A DNA stretch of 64,000 nucleotides from an uncultured Flaviramulus sp. (lineage in GTDB: Bacteria > Bacteroidota > Bacteroidia > Flavobacteriales > Flavobacteriaceae). This document shows positions 18,782 to 28,373 of this stretch, in pieces. Below the pieces are notes generated by a model. It saw only the letters and a program-made list of their open reading frames with translations. It ran no database searches and was not told where the DNA came from. The stretch lies in assembly GCA_947495125.1 (NCBI GenBank), contig CANLXL010000003.1:186001-250000 (forward strand), written 5' to 3'. The position numbers and the translations under genes were made by a program. Within the stretch, counting starts at the first letter, position 1. Each line of letters begins with the position of its first letter.

Positions 18782-21235
18782 TTAATTTACATCAAAATAG
18801 GCCTCTGCTCTAAACGGTGTTCCATTCGAGGTAATGCCTTCTAACAAAACTTTATAGGTAGCTGATTTATTCGCTGTGTTAAACGCTATTTTAGCATTAT
18901 TAGACCCCTCTAGTTTTAAATCCGGATTCCAATAAAGTGTTGTCGGGTTATCTTTATCTTGATAAAATTTTCTAGATAGATAATACCCGGGATGATAAAA
19001 ACTAAGTCCTCTTTTTCTATTATTTTGCTCATCATTTTCTTCTGAGCCATCTAGAGTATAAACTGCGATAACACCATTACCCCCTCTTGATCCGTAAATT
19101 GCTGTTCGCGGGCCTTTTATAATATCAATAAAGTCTATATCTTGAATCGACATTGAAACAACGAAATCATAATCTGAAGGAAAACCATCGACTAAAAATA
19201 ATGGAGCTTCACCTTTATTTTCTCGTTTTTTCTTTTCCTCTGCAGCTGTACCAATACCGAAAGGATCCGTTGTACTGACCATATCAAAAACTTTACCCCT
19301 GATTATTATTTTTCTTCCTATAACATCGAATCCCGGAAATTTACCCTGTAAAGCCTCAAGCGGATTATGAGCTATAATGTTCGAGTTTTTAACATCTAAA
19401 GTATGTGATGGACTGATATATAAGGATAATTTTCTCTTTTTGGTATAACGATCTAAACGTTTTTTGGTAGCAGTGAGTTCTACTTTTTCTAATTTAATTT
19501 CTCCTTTTCGAGGAACAAACTCAATGTTTCTGTACTGTTTTACATTAGACTCTAAAAACGTAGTGCTCGTCTTTGTATTTTTCTCGGAAACACGTTTTGC
19601 GTTTACTATGGGTGGCAAAACTGTATCTATCTCAATAGTAAAATCTCCACCATATTTTTGTGAACTTAAGCGTTTAGCTTTTATCGAAACAAAAGTTCTT
19701 TCATCAAAATTAAGATTACTGAAATTAAAACGCCCTAAACTATCTGTTATAGCTTGATCATACCCAAGGTCTTTATTGTTTTTATATGAAATCACTACCT
19801 TAGCTTTCGCCGGTTTATTATTATGTTTTTCTTTAATTATTCCTTTTAAGTTGAAACCGGATTCAGATGAAAATTGTAAGGTATTGCTACTAGGGTTGGC
19901 TTTGAATACATTTTGATTTATATCCTGAGACCTTAATAACAGGGCCAGATCATTTTTCCTTTGAGCGTCCTTTGAATAAATGTAATAACCAGGTTGTTCA
20001 ATGTCTTCTAATAATTCGGAGGTCAAAAATAAATGAGATTTTATATCTGAAGCGTAATGTCTGCGGTTTAAAGGTGATGCCTCAGTAACTGTAATGGACA
20101 TGTTAGCCACTGTATTTTTCTGCATGATCTCACTTAAGCTAATGTCAACTTCAACGGCTTCGTTCTTACCATAAACACTTTTTGATATGCTTATGCTTGG
20201 TTTATTTTTAAAATTTGCTGAATCCGAAAAGGCTAATGCTTTCCCTAAAATAATGTCGTTTTCATCTAAAAGTCTAAATTCTATCAGACCAGGTTTTAAA
20301 TCTGATTTTGGAACATTAATAGCCATTTCAGGTTTGTCTCCACTTAACTCGGTTTGACAAACAATATCACCCTTTTGCAATCCGATTAATTTTAATTTAG
20401 CCTTGGTATTAAGCAACGATGAATACATATTTATTCTAAAAAAATCATTGTATTCGTTGACGCGCATTAAAACACCATAATCTTTAATGGTTGGTAATTC
20501 GTAGGCGTACTGCTCCCCTTTATATAAAACCGTGGCTTTATAATGCTTTCCTTTCTCGGGAATAAATTGAAACATACCATGTCCAAATTTCGAAGCTTTA
20601 AAAGTCCGTACAGTCTGGTCTGTTTCATCTAAAATTGATCCGGAAATATTTACGCCTTTACCGTCTTTATTTATGGCTTTAAATCCGATGTTATTAACAA
20701 ATCCACCTACTATTTGTCCGCCCTCCGGAAAGAAGCTTATCTTTAACATAGCCTTGCCTGGGTTACTAGTACTTTCTTCATGAGTTTCGGAATCGATGAG
20801 AATTGTTTTTCTAAAAAAAACAGTCGAATCAAAATTCCTCATAAAATTAGTATATGCCCTTACCGTGTAAGTTCCTTTTAATAACACCGCCGGTAAATTA
20901 AAATCGCCGTTCCCGGAGCCCTTATTGATCTTAATTGTTTTACTATCAATAATCGTATTATTCGGATCAATTAAATCAACATAAACGATGCTGCTAGACG
21001 TTTTAGGGTTATGATTTATCGCATCGACGAGATATATTTTATACCATATATTTTCGCCTGAATTATAAAAGGACTTATCAAAATGGATGTATATTTTTTC
21101 TTTAAAAATGATATCGTCTTTAGATGCTCTCGCTTTATCTATAGCGCCTGTATTATCAGGAAAAGAGGCTTGAGATAAGAGCATAAAGAAAAGAAGAAGT
21201 GGTGCTGAAAACAAAGAAGCAGCAGTTGGTTTCAT
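18782..21235 (-). CDS. Large exported protein with MG2-like, carboxypeptidase-regulatory-like and TonB-plug-like domains
   Basis: 817 aa. Signal-peptide-like N-terminus; then an MG2-type segment (KIYIHFDKSFYNSGENIWYK, then GTYTVRAYT), a CarboxypepD_reg-like beta sandwich near residues 465-520 (FNLKGIIKEKHNNKPAKAKV, DSLGRFNFSNL), and near 640-735 a TonB-receptor plug-like region (LFLVDGFPSDYDF, IKGPRTAIYGSRGGNGVI). There is no C-terminal 22-strand barrel. Such proteins are common and uncharacterised in Bacteroidota. No SusD partner is adjacent. An outer-membrane or periplasmic role is inferred. Confidence 0.82.
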   Translation of the reverse strand: MKPTAASLFSAPLLLFFMLLSQASFPDNTGAIDKARASKDDIIFKEKIYIHFDKSFYNSGENIWYKIYLVDAINHNPKTSSSIVYVDLIDPNNTIIDSKTIKINKGSGNGDFNLPAVLLKGTYTVRAYTNFMRNFDSTVFFRKTILIDSETHEESTSNPGKAMLKISFFPEGGQIVGGFVNNIGFKAINKDGKGVNISGSILDETDQTVRTFKASKFGHGMFQFIPEKGKHYKATVLYKGEQYAYELPTIKDYGVLMRVNEYNDFFRINMYSSLLNTKAKLKLIGLQKGDIVCQTELSGDKPEMAINVPKSDLKPGLIEFRLLDENDIILGKALAFSDSANFKNKPSISISKSVYGKNEAVEVDISLSEIMQKNTVANMSITVTEASPLNRRHYASDIKSHLFLTSELLEDIEQPGYYIYSKDAQRKNDLALLLRSQDINQNVFKANPSSNTLQFSSESGFNLKGIIKEKHNNKPAKAKVVISYKNNKDLGYDQAITDSLGRFNFSNLNFDERTFVSIKAKRLSSQKYGGDFTIEIDTVLPPIVNAKRVSEKNTKTSTTFLESNVKQYRNIEFVPRKGEIKLEKVELTATKKRLDRYTKKRKLSLYISPSHTLDVKNSNIIAHNPLEALQGKFPGFDVIGRKIIIRGKVFDMVSTTDPFGIGTAAEEKKKRENKGEAPLFLVDGFPSDYDFVVSMSIQDIDFIDIIKGPRTAIYGSRGGNGVIAVYTLDGSEENDEQNNRKRGLSFYHPGYYLSRKFYQDKDNPTTLYWNPDLKLEGSNNAKIAFNTANKSATYKVLLEGITSNGTPFRAEAYFDVN

Positions 21236-21357
21236 ATGAAAAGATGTTTTGACTGTAGTATTTATACCACAAAACCCATACCTTTTAAGAATTTCTTAGC
21301 AGGTTTAACATTTCAAAGCTAATTTTACCTAAATATAGCACAAATAATTTCACAAAA

Positions 21358-21383
21358 AAAGCTCCTGTAAAAACAGGAGCTTT
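21358..21383 (-). terminator. Terminator of asd
   Basis: 11-bp stem AAAGCTCCTGT / ACAGGAGCTTT with a 4-nt loop. Read on the minus strand it runs into T-residues 25 nt past the asd stop. Confidence 0.85.
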
Positions 21384-21407
21384 CTATTATTTCAAAATCA
21401 ATGGCTT

Positions 21408-22397
21408 CTAAACCAAATTATTAGCAACTAAATATTCACTAATTTGCACGGCATTCGTTGCAGCACCTTTACGCAAATTATCGGCAACAATCCACATATT
21501 TAACGTATTAGGTTGGGTTTCATCTCTTCTGATCCGTCCTACAAAAACCTCGTCTTTATCATGGGCATAAATTGGCATCGGATAAGTATTTGTAGCCGTA
21601 TCATCCTGAACAACCACACCGGAAGTTTCATTAAGGAGCCTTCGAACATCCGTTAAATCAAAATCGTTCTCGAACTCCACATTTACAGATTCAGAATGCC
21701 CCCCGGCAGTTGGTATACGAACCGCTGTAGCAGAAACAGAAAACGTTTTATCATTGAATATTTTTTGCGGTTCTCTAGCCAACTTCATTTCCTCTTTGGT
21801 ATAGCCATTTTCTAAAAACACGTCGCAATGTGGTAGGGCATTTCTACCAATAGGGTAAGGGTACGCCATCTCACCATCAATTCCGGCAATTTCGTTTTCT
21901 AACTGTTTTACAGCTTTAACACCCGTACCCGAAACCGATTGGTAGGTAGACACAACCACACGTTTCATTTTATATGCCTCATGAAGCGGTGCTAATACCA
22001 TAACCATTTGTATGGTTGAACAGTTAGGGTTTGCAATGATTTTATCCTCTTTGGTAAGCTCGTTGGCGTTTATTTCGGGAACCACTAATTTTTTTGTAGG
22101 ATCCATTCTCCAGGCTGAAGAATTATCAACAACCGTTGTTCCAACCTCAGCAAATTTAGGAGCCCACTCTAATGAAGTCTCCCCTCCAGCTGAAAAAATA
22201 GCAATTTGAGGCCTTGCAGCAACAGCATCGGCTAAACCTATAATGGTGTGCTCTTTATTTTTATATGTTAATTTTTTTCCAACAGAACGCTCTGAAGCTA
22301 CTAATAATAATTCTGTAACCGGAAAGTTTCGTTCTTCCAATACTTTTAGCATCACTTCGCCAACCATTCCAGTGGCTCCAACAACAGCTACTTTCAT
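21408..22397 (-). CDS. asd: Aspartate-semialdehyde dehydrogenase
   Basis: 329 aa. NADPH-dependent reduction of aspartyl-4-phosphate to the semialdehyde, feeding lysine/diaminopimelate, threonine and methionine synthesis. Seen: the nucleotide loop GATGMVGEVML, catalytic C126 in NPNCSTIQMV, SGTGVKAVKQLENE and the active-site His in GGHSESVNVEF. Length typical. It has its own terminator, and another terminator separates it from the upstream mscL gene. Confidence 0.97.
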   Translation of the reverse strand: MKVAVVGATGMVGEVMLKVLEERNFPVTELLLVASERSVGKKLTYKNKEHTIIGLADAVAARPQIAIFSAGGETSLEWAPKFAEVGTTVVDNSSAWRMDPTKKLVVPEINANELTKEDKIIANPNCSTIQMVMVLAPLHEAYKMKRVVVSTYQSVSGTGVKAVKQLENEIAGIDGEMAYPYPIGRNALPHCDVFLENGYTKEEMKLAREPQKIFNDKTFSVSATAVRIPTAGGHSESVNVEFENDFDLTDVRRLLNETSGVVVQDDTATNTYPMPIYAHDKDEVFVGRIRRDETQPNTLNMWIVADNLRKGAATNAVQISEYLVANNLV

Positions 22398-22458
22398 TTT
22401 TTTAGATTTTAATAAAATTAGTAAGCAAAATTAAGTATTAATTCTATTTTAGAATCTA

Positions 22459-22493
22459 AAAAAGCCTTCAATATTATAAATTGAAGGCTTTTT
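22459..22493 (-). terminator. Terminator of mscL
   Basis: 14-bp stem AAAAAGCCTTCAAT / ATTGAAGGCTTTTT around a 7-nt loop, 39 nt past the mscL stop on the minus strand. Confidence 0.88.
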
Positions 22494-22531
22494 AACAACA
22501 AATAACAGGTTGTTATCTATTTAACATTTCG

Positions 22532-22936
22532 TTATTTTTTCAATAAATCTCTTATTTCAGCAAGCAGGTCTTCTTGTGAAGGTCCTGGTGGAGGTGCCGG
22601 TGCAGCTTCTTCTTCTTTCTTTTTCATTCTACTAATGCCTTTGATAATCATAAACATAACAAAAGCAACAATAATGAAATCGATTAAATTCGTTAGGAAA
22701 TTACCATAAAGTACAGCAATTTCGCCTGTCACTTTTCCTGCTTCATCAGCAACACCTTCGGTAATTACATATTTTAGATCATCGAAATTCGAATTAAAAA
22801 TCAACCCAATTAGCGGTGATACTATACCCGCAGTAAATGAGGTCACAACTTTATTAAAAGCGGCACCCATAACGAAAGCAACAGCAATGTCGACCAAATT
22901 GCCTTTCATTGCAAAATCCTTGAACTCTTTTAGCAT
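22532..22936 (-). CDS. mscL: Large-conductance mechanosensitive channel
   Basis: 134 aa inner-membrane channel that opens under hypo-osmotic stress. The start MLKEFKDFAMKGNLVDIAV at 22936 was chosen over an upstream in-frame start at 22996, because MscL begins with this amphipathic segment. Two membrane helices (about 15-45 and 70-100) and a C-terminal charged helix after an Ala/Pro-rich spacer are visible. Monocistronic. Confidence 0.95.
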   Translation of the reverse strand: MLKEFKDFAMKGNLVDIAVAFVMGAAFNKVVTSFTAGIVSPLIGLIFNSNFDDLKYVITEGVADEAGKVTGEIAVLYGNFLTNLIDFIIVAFVMFMIIKGISRMKKKEEEAAPAPPPGPSQEDLLAEIRDLLKK

Positions 22937-23066
22937 AATTATTTTAGTATTGGTTAGTAAACTACTAAAATAGCTAAAAAAATTAAATGTTAACATTTGT
23001 TAAAAGACTTCTTCTATGAAATAAAGTCTAAACAACTCAGCTAACATTTAAAGAAACAATAAATAT

Positions 23067-24170
23067 TTAAGATACGTAAACGCGCTGAACACGCTGGGAA
23101 ATGGCTGTTATAAGCTCGTAAGAAATCGTATTTCCTTTTTCCGCCAAGTGTTCTGCAGTAGTACTTTGGTCAAAAATAATGACCTCATCACCTTCTTTAC
23201 ATTCAATATTGGTGATATTAACCATAATCATATCCATACAAACGTTGCCTATAATTGGAGCTAAATTACCGTGTATCATTACATACCCTTTGCCATTACC
23301 ATATTGTCTGCCAATACCATCAGCATGACCAATTGGTAACGTGGCGGTTTTTAGGAAGCCATCACTCTTAAATGCTCTATTATATCCTACCGTCTCATCT
23401 TTTTCTATAAGATGTATTTGTGAGATTACTGTTTTTAAAGTGGCTATGGGTTTTAAATCCCGATTTTCTTTTTCAGAGTTGCCAAAACCATACAATCCAA
23501 TACCACTTCTAACCATGTCGAAATGGGCTTCCGGATAATTCAGGATTCCCGAAGTATTACACATATGAAGCATAGGGTTATAACCTAAAGCATTAATCAT
23601 CCTTTTCGAAGTCGTTTTAAAACTTTCTATTTGGTTCAAGGTAAATTCGTTTTCATCTAAATCTTCACTGGCCGCCAAATGCGAAAAAACTGAAGCGACT
23701 TTAATGGTATTCGTTTGTCTTAATTTAGACATGATGTAATCCACATCATTCTCCCAAAAACCAAGTCGGTTTAAACCGGTATTAAACTTAATATGAACGG
23801 GATAATCTTTTTGATTTTCCTTTGACGCCACCTTAATAAATGCATTTAGAATCTTTGTATTATATAAACTAGGTTCCAGATTATTTGAAATTAAAGTTTC
23901 GAAATTTACAGCTTGCGGGTGTAATACCAAAATAGGTTTGGTAATGCCCGATTTTCGTAACGCAATACCCTCATTGACATAGGCTACAGCAAAATAATCC
24001 ACATTGTTTTGCAAGTAATTTGCAATTGCGGGAGCATCACTACCATAAGCAAAGGCCTTTACAACGGCTAAAAATTTGGTGTCTTTTTTTAGTTTAGATT
24101 TTAAATGCTCAACATTATGCCTAAGCGCTTTTAAATCAATTTCTAAAAGGGTTTCTTGGGCTTTAGCCAT
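23067..24170 (-). CDS. alr: Alanine racemase
   Basis: 367 aa PLP enzyme supplying D-alanine for peptidoglycan. The PLP lysine is K38 in [18 protein letters not shown] carries the second catalytic tyrosine region. The YGSD variant of the usual YGHG loop is, to my knowledge, normal in this phylum. It is stand-alone, not fused to MurF as in some Bacteroidota. The start overlaps the end of tdk by 8 nt, so tdk-alr is a coupled pair. Confidence 0.95.
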   Translation of the reverse strand: MAKAQETLLEIDLKALRHNVEHLKSKLKKDTKFLAVVKAFAYGSDAPAIANYLQNNVDYFAVAYVNEGIALRKSGITKPILVLHPQAVNFETLISNNLEPSLYNTKILNAFIKVASKENQKDYPVHIKFNTGLNRLGFWENDVDYIMSKLRQTNTIKVASVFSHLAASEDLDENEFTLNQIESFKTTSKRMINALGYNPMLHMCNTSGILNYPEAHFDMVRSGIGLYGFGNSEKENRDLKPIATLKTVISQIHLIEKDETVGYNRAFKSDGFLKTATLPIGHADGIGRQYGNGKGYVMIHGNLAPIIGNVCMDMIMVNITNIECKEGDEVIIFDQSTTAEHLAEKGNTISYELITAISQRVQRVYVS

Positions 24171-24810
24171 CAGGATTTTTTGTTTTAGAAGTCACTTCCT
24201 CAGCGTCATTAACCTTCAAGTTTCTCACCTTATCACGCATCATGGCTTTATAATATGCGGCTCTACTTAAAGGTTCGTATTCATCTACTTCACCCAAAAG
24301 TACCAGGTTATCGCTTTTAGCCTTTCGGTAACTGAATTGTGCGAGGTTCCCTGTTCTGGTACAAACAGCGTGAACCTTAGTAACATAATCGGCAGTGGCC
24401 ATTAAAAAAGGCATAGGGCCAAAAGGATTTCCTTTAAAATCCATATCCAACCCGGCTACAATAACCCGAACGCCTTTATTGGCCAAATCATTACAGATGC
24501 GTACAATCTCATCATCAAAAAATTGGGCTTCATCAATGCCAACCACATCACAGCCATCGGCTAAAATAGGGATGTTGGCAGCGGCTGGAACCGGTGTTGA
24601 TCTAATTTCATTATCATCATGAGACACCACCATGTCCTCGTTATAACGCACATCGATAGCTGGTTTAAAGATCTCCACTTTTTGCCTTGCAAACTTCGCA
24701 CGTTTAAGCCTACGGATAAGCTCCTCTGTTTTTCCCGAAAACATAGAGCCACAGATAACTTCTATCCATCCAAATTGTTCTTTATGATTTACTGTATTTT
24801 CAAGAAACAT
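24163..24810 (-). CDS. tdk: Thymidine kinase, type II
   Basis: 215 aa. Phosphorylates thymidine to dTMP in nucleoside salvage. P-loop [11 protein letters not shown] (G21-T28), the catalytic-glutamate/lasso region [12 protein letters not shown] and [16 protein letters not shown] are visible. Only one cysteine of the classical zinc site is present in the last segment, and no second CxxC is obvious, so zinc binding may be reduced. It is the first gene of the tdk-alr pair. Confidence 0.95.
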   Translation of the reverse strand: MFLENTVNHKEQFGWIEVICGSMFSGKTEELIRRLKRAKFARQKVEIFKPAIDVRYNEDMVVSHDDNEIRSTPVPAAANIPILADGCDVVGIDEAQFFDDEIVRICNDLANKGVRVIVAGLDMDFKGNPFGPMPFLMATADYVTKVHAVCTRTGNLAQFSYRKAKSDNLVLLGEVDEYEPLSRAAYYKAMMRDKVRNLKVNDAEEVTSKTKNPDG

Positions 24811-25161
24811 TTCGTAATTTTAACATTGAACTTATCTTAACTTTCAGATTGAAGCGAAAATGAGTCATTTTGTAGCGAGTTAAAGCCTTTTTTGAATTCC
24901 ATAGCATGGCTACGTAATGAAAAAAAGACAAAAATTTGATGCAAAAGGGCAATTTTTAACCAATCATTAAAGTTTAAATAAGTCCATTAAACAAAGTCTT
25001 AATTCGTTTGTATAAAGGTGGCGTAAATTTATTAAAAATCAAAAGCCCGTAACGCATTAATTTGAAAATTATAATTAATAAAAATATTGATGAGTATTTC
25101 TAACAGCTAATGAGACATTACTCAAGGAAAATGACTATTTAAGAACAATAAACAGAAACCC
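24811..25161. other. Intergenic spacer, 351 nt
   Basis: Divergent region between tdk and the next gene. On the minus strand, roughly 24850-24925 is an open stretch reading as a short peptide ending FSLQSES, but it has no homology I recognise. The rest is AT-rich with no hairpin or promoter box that I would defend. Confidence 0.4.
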
Positions 25162-25908
25162 ATGAAAAAGAAGTTAGAATCTGAGTTAATTAGTATCGCA
25201 CATCGCATTCTTAAATTGAAAGGAAAAGAAGATATTATTAAAATGCATGCGGAGGCATCGGCCCTTTTAGAGAAGCTGTCGGTATTAAAATTTGCTCATG
25301 AGAATTTTGAAGATGACCTTCCAACCATTGGTAACGATTCTTCTTTTTTTGGAATGCTGGATACGGCCTTTAATAATAAAGTAAGTGATAATATAGAAGT
25401 TGAAGATAAGATTTATATTAACCTTGATGACGTTGAAGACGAAGAAATCACAGAACCGTTAATGGAAACCATTAAGGATATGGTCGCTCAAATGCCACAA
25501 GAAAGCTTACAGGTCGATTCGGTTTTCGAACAAGCTATTCCTCCAAAACAAAAGCAGCATCAAGCCAATTTAGAAGACATTACCTCCGATTTTAAGGATA
25601 TGCCGGTATTTGAACCCGTCTCCAGTTCTAAAAATGGAAAAGATGATGAAAAAAAATCACTTAATGACAAATTAAAAAGTGGCGGACTTAATATTGGTCT
25701 CAACGACAAGATTGCCTTTATCAAACACTTATTTGATGGGAAAAACGAAGATTACGATCGTGTGCTATCGCAATTAAATACTTCGGCTTCACTTAGTGAC
25801 GCTAAACGTTTTATTACTGATATTGTAAAACCGGATTATAATAACTGGACAGACAAAGAAGAATTTGAAGAGCGCTTTATCCAAATTTTAGAAAGTAAGT
25901 TTGACTAA
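25162..25908 (+). CDS. Conserved acidic protein of unknown function
   Basis: 248 aa, cytoplasmic, no membrane helix. An N-terminal helical region (about 1-45) is followed by a low-complexity acidic linker (DDVEDEEITEP..., about 80-165) and a compact C-terminal domain (about 170-248: LNDKIAFIKHLFDGKNEDYDRVL... FIQILESKFD). The shape fits an adaptor or regulator; I do not recognise a named family. It starts the cluster leading to DoxX, rsmI and UDG, 20 nt before the DoxX gene. Confidence 0.75.
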   Translation: MKKKLESELISIAHRILKLKGKEDIIKMHAEASALLEKLSVLKFAHENFEDDLPTIGNDSSFFGMLDTAFNNKVSDNIEVEDKIYINLDDVEDEEITEPLMETIKDMVAQMPQESLQVDSVFEQAIPPKQKQHQANLEDITSDFKDMPVFEPVSSSKNGKDDEKKSLNDKLKSGGLNIGLNDKIAFIKHLFDGKNEDYDRVLSQLNTSASLSDAKRFITDIVKPDYNNWTDKEEFEERFIQILESKFD

Positions 25909-25928
25909 CCGCTCCCGACCACTTTACC

Positions 25929-26285
25929 ATGAAAATAAAAACAATTTTATACTGGATTAGTACGGCTTTATTGTGCTGTTTAATGCTTTATTCTGCACAA
26001 ATGTACTTTTTTAAAACCGACATGGTTAAGAGTTTCTTTGAAGGCTTTAATTATCCAAACTATATTGTGATACCTTTGGCAATACTCAAAGTATTTGGTG
26101 TTATTATGATCCTATGGCGACAAAGTTTATGGCTAACCGAATGGGCCTATGCCGGATTTTTCTTTGATCTGGTTTTAGCAACCGCCGCCCATCATATGGC
26201 AGGTCACGGTATAATAGGGTTTTCCCTTTACGGGTTATTGTTGATTTTTCCATCCTACTTTTTAGGAAAACAAATTAGAAATTAA
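25929..26285 (+). CDS. DoxX-like small membrane protein
   Basis: 118 aa with four hydrophobic helices (about 5-25, 45-63, 69-90, 95-113), resembling the DoxX-like family. HHMAGHG lies between helices 3 and 4. Function unknown; family members have been tied to respiratory or redox roles. Its stop shares one base with the rsmI start (TAATG), so translation is probably coupled. Confidence 0.75.
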   Translation: MKIKTILYWISTALLCCLMLYSAQMYFFKTDMVKSFFEGFNYPNYIVIPLAILKVFGVIMILWRQSLWLTEWAYAGFFFDLVLATAAHHMAGHGIIGFSLYGLLLIFPSYFLGKQIRN

Positions 26286-26956
26286 TGGGTAAGCTTTACA
26301 TTGTACCAACACCTATAGGAAATTTAAAGGACATCACTTTACGGGCTCTTGATGTTTTAAAAGACGTTGATTTGATTCTTGCGGAAGACACACGTACCTC
26401 AGGGAAACTTTTGAAGCATTTCGAAATTACAACACAAATGCAATCGCACCATATGCATAATGAACACAAAACGGTCGAGCGCATTATCCAAAAATTAAAG
26501 CATGGAACACAAATTGCCCTTATTAGTGACGCAGGAACACCTGCCATTTCAGACCCCGGATTTTTACTCACCAGAGCCTGTATCGAAAACCAAATAGAGG
26601 TCGATTGTTTACCGGGAGCGACAGCTTTTGTTCCCGCATTGGTAAACTCGGGTTTACCAAACGATAAGTTTGTTTTTGAAGGGTTTTTACCCGTTAAAAA
26701 AGGAAGGCAAACACGGTTATTACTTTTAGCTGAAGAAACACGAACTATGGTGTTTTACGAAAGCCCGCATAAATTGATTAAAACCTTAGGGCATTTTTGC
26801 GACTATTTTGGTGAAGACAGACAAGTCTCTGTATCACGTGAATTGACTAAGCTATTCGAAGAAACCATTCGTGGTACCGCCAAGTCTGTTTTAGATCATT
26901 ATACCAATAAACCACCAAAAGGTGAGATTGTAATCGTTGTTGAAGGGAGAAAATAA
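26285..26956 (+). CDS. rsmI: 16S rRNA 2'-O-ribose C1402 methyltransferase
   Basis: 223 aa SAM-dependent tetrapyrrole-methylase-fold enzyme that modifies C1402 in the decoding centre. All hallmarks present: LYIVPTPIGNLKDITLRAL, AEDTRTSGKLL, SDAGTPAISDPG, LPGATAFVPALV and FYESPHKL. Slightly short against some homologues because the C-terminal extension is missing, which is common. TAATG junctions on both sides link it to DoxX and UDG genes. Confidence 0.96.
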   Translation: MGKLYIVPTPIGNLKDITLRALDVLKDVDLILAEDTRTSGKLLKHFEITTQMQSHHMHNEHKTVERIIQKLKHGTQIALISDAGTPAISDPGFLLTRACIENQIEVDCLPGATAFVPALVNSGLPNDKFVFEGFLPVKKGRQTRLLLLAEETRTMVFYESPHKLIKTLGHFCDYFGEDRQVSVSRELTKLFEETIRGTAKSVLDHYTNKPPKGEIVIVVEGRK

Positions 26957-27525
26957 TGCGAAATCTACTTCAGGATATAAGACAATGTACCATTTGTAAA
27001 GCACACTTACCTTTGGGCCCCCGACCTGTAGTGTCGGCACATCCCGATTCTAAAATTGTGATTATTGGTCAGGCACCCGGAACCAAAGTACATGCCTCAA
27101 GTGTACCCTGGGATGATGCCAGCGGCAAACAGCTGCGTAAATGGTTAGATGTTTCAGTAGAAGATTTTTACAACGACACCAAATTCGCCATTATTCCCAT
27201 GGGGTTCTGTTATCCCGGAAAAGGAAAAACCGGCGACTTACCCCCTCGACCGGAATGCGCACCACAATGGCATGAGCCTTTGTTTGATAAACTAAAAAAT
27301 GTAGAATTAATCCTTTTAATTGGGATGTATGCTCAAAACTATTATTTGGGCAAAACGGCAAAGAAAACACTCACCGAAACAGTAGCTAATCACAGCGCAT
27401 ATTTACCTAAGTTTTTACCATTACCTCACCCATCACCACGAAATCGATTTTGGCTTACAAAGAATCCCTGGTTTGAGGTAGAGGTATTACCGGAGCTGCA
27501 GAGAAAAGTGAAAGCGTTGATATAA
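26956..27525 (+). CDS. Uracil-DNA glycosylase superfamily protein with Fe-S-type cysteines
   Basis: 189 aa. The uracil-pocket motif GQAPGTKVHAS (about 38-48) and C-terminal HPSPRNRFW match the UDG superfamily. Four cysteines C11, C14, C85 and C101 have the C-x2-C ... C-x15-C spacing of the [4Fe-4S] UDGs (family 4/5). It excises deaminated or damaged bases; exact specificity unknown. TAATG coupling with rsmI; a terminator follows. Confidence 0.85.
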   Translation: MRNLLQDIRQCTICKAHLPLGPRPVVSAHPDSKIVIIGQAPGTKVHASSVPWDDASGKQLRKWLDVSVEDFYNDTKFAIIPMGFCYPGKGKTGDLPPRPECAPQWHEPLFDKLKNVELILLIGMYAQNYYLGKTAKKTLTETVANHSAYLPKFLPLPHPSPRNRFWLTKNPWFEVEVLPELQRKVKALI

Positions 27526-27540
27526 TCCACATTAAAACGA

Positions 27541-27569
27541 AAAAACCTCGCCATTTGAGCAAGGTTTTT
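27541..27569 (+). terminator. Terminator after the UDG gene
   Basis: Imperfect stem AAAAACCT.GC / GC.AGGTTTTT around CATTTGA, 15 nt past the stop, with U-residues on both strands, so it may work in both directions against the convergent AhpD-like gene. Confidence 0.7.
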
Positions 27570-27613
27570 ATAAAATAATCGTGTATTCGTGATGAATAAA
27601 AACAGAAATCATC

Positions 27614-27642
27614 GTGAGATTCCTATGTCCACAGGAATGACA
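27614..27642. repeat. REP-like hairpin, GTGAGATTCCT family
   Basis: GTGAGATTCCT ... CACAGGAATGACA with ATTCCT/AGGAAT arms. The same word set recurs inverted at 35941-35965 (CAGGAATCTCAC), so it is a dispersed intergenic repeat. Confidence 0.6.
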
Positions 27643-27644
27643 AT

Positions 27645-28235
27645 TTAAACATGCTTTCCTTTTTCCCAACCATGTTTACCAAGATACTGTTCTCCGCTTT
27701 CGATGGCTCCTTCTTCAACCGAGGTTCCCATAGAATCATTCCATCTGTTTAAATATCCAAATAAAGAGATTACACCCAGCATTTCTACAATTTCGCCTTC
27801 ATTCCAGTGTTCATATAAACGTTTTTTAATAGCTTCATCCACGCCATTTGGTATTTGAGAGGCTTGCAATGAAAAATCCAAGGCGGCACGTTCGGCTTCA
27901 TTAAAAGCAGGATGTGTTCTGTATTCCCAAATATTATCCAGTTGTTCTTGTTCGGCTCCATACCGCTCAGCAGCTCTTATGGCATGCGCCTGACAATATC
28001 TACAACCTGTGGCATTACTGCTTACCCAGGCAATCATACGTTTTAAAGCCGAGGTGACACGGCCTTCGTTAGCCATAACCGCTTTATTCAAATTAATAAA
28101 CGCCTTACTAATGGCCGGGCGGCGTTGCATAGTGAGTACGGAATTTGGACAAAAACCAAGGGTTTCATTAAAGAACTCTGCTAGTTCTTTGGTTTCTATA
28201 TCATGGTTGGCAGATAATGGTGTTACTAAAGGCAT
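27645..28235 (-). CDS. Carboxymuconolactone decarboxylase/AhpD-like protein
   Basis: 196 aa. The AhpD-type redox motif CRYCQAH (C-x2-C-x3-H) is present, preceded by MIAWVSSNATG. Family members act as alkylhydroperoxidase partners or peroxidases in the cytoplasm. The second half contains WNEGEIVEMLGVISLFGYLNRWND, typical of the peroxidase-related subgroup. It is divergent from the OsmC gene (138 nt between starts), so the two peroxide-related genes may share a control region. Confidence 0.85.
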   Translation of the reverse strand: MPLVTPLSANHDIETKELAEFFNETLGFCPNSVLTMQRRPAISKAFINLNKAVMANEGRVTSALKRMIAWVSSNATGCRYCQAHAIRAAERYGAEQEQLDNIWEYRTHPAFNEAERAALDFSLQASQIPNGVDEAIKKRLYEHWNEGEIVEMLGVISLFGYLNRWNDSMGTSVEEGAIESGEQYLGKHGWEKGKHV

Positions 28236-28373
28236 ACTTTGTTTTTTTAATAGTATTTTTGAGCGCTACAAAACACATTAAAACATTGATGTTTAAATTA
28301 ATGTTAAAGATGTTTTGTGTCTCAGATTATAAAATAATTTTATCACAAGAAACAAAAAATAATTCATAAAAAA

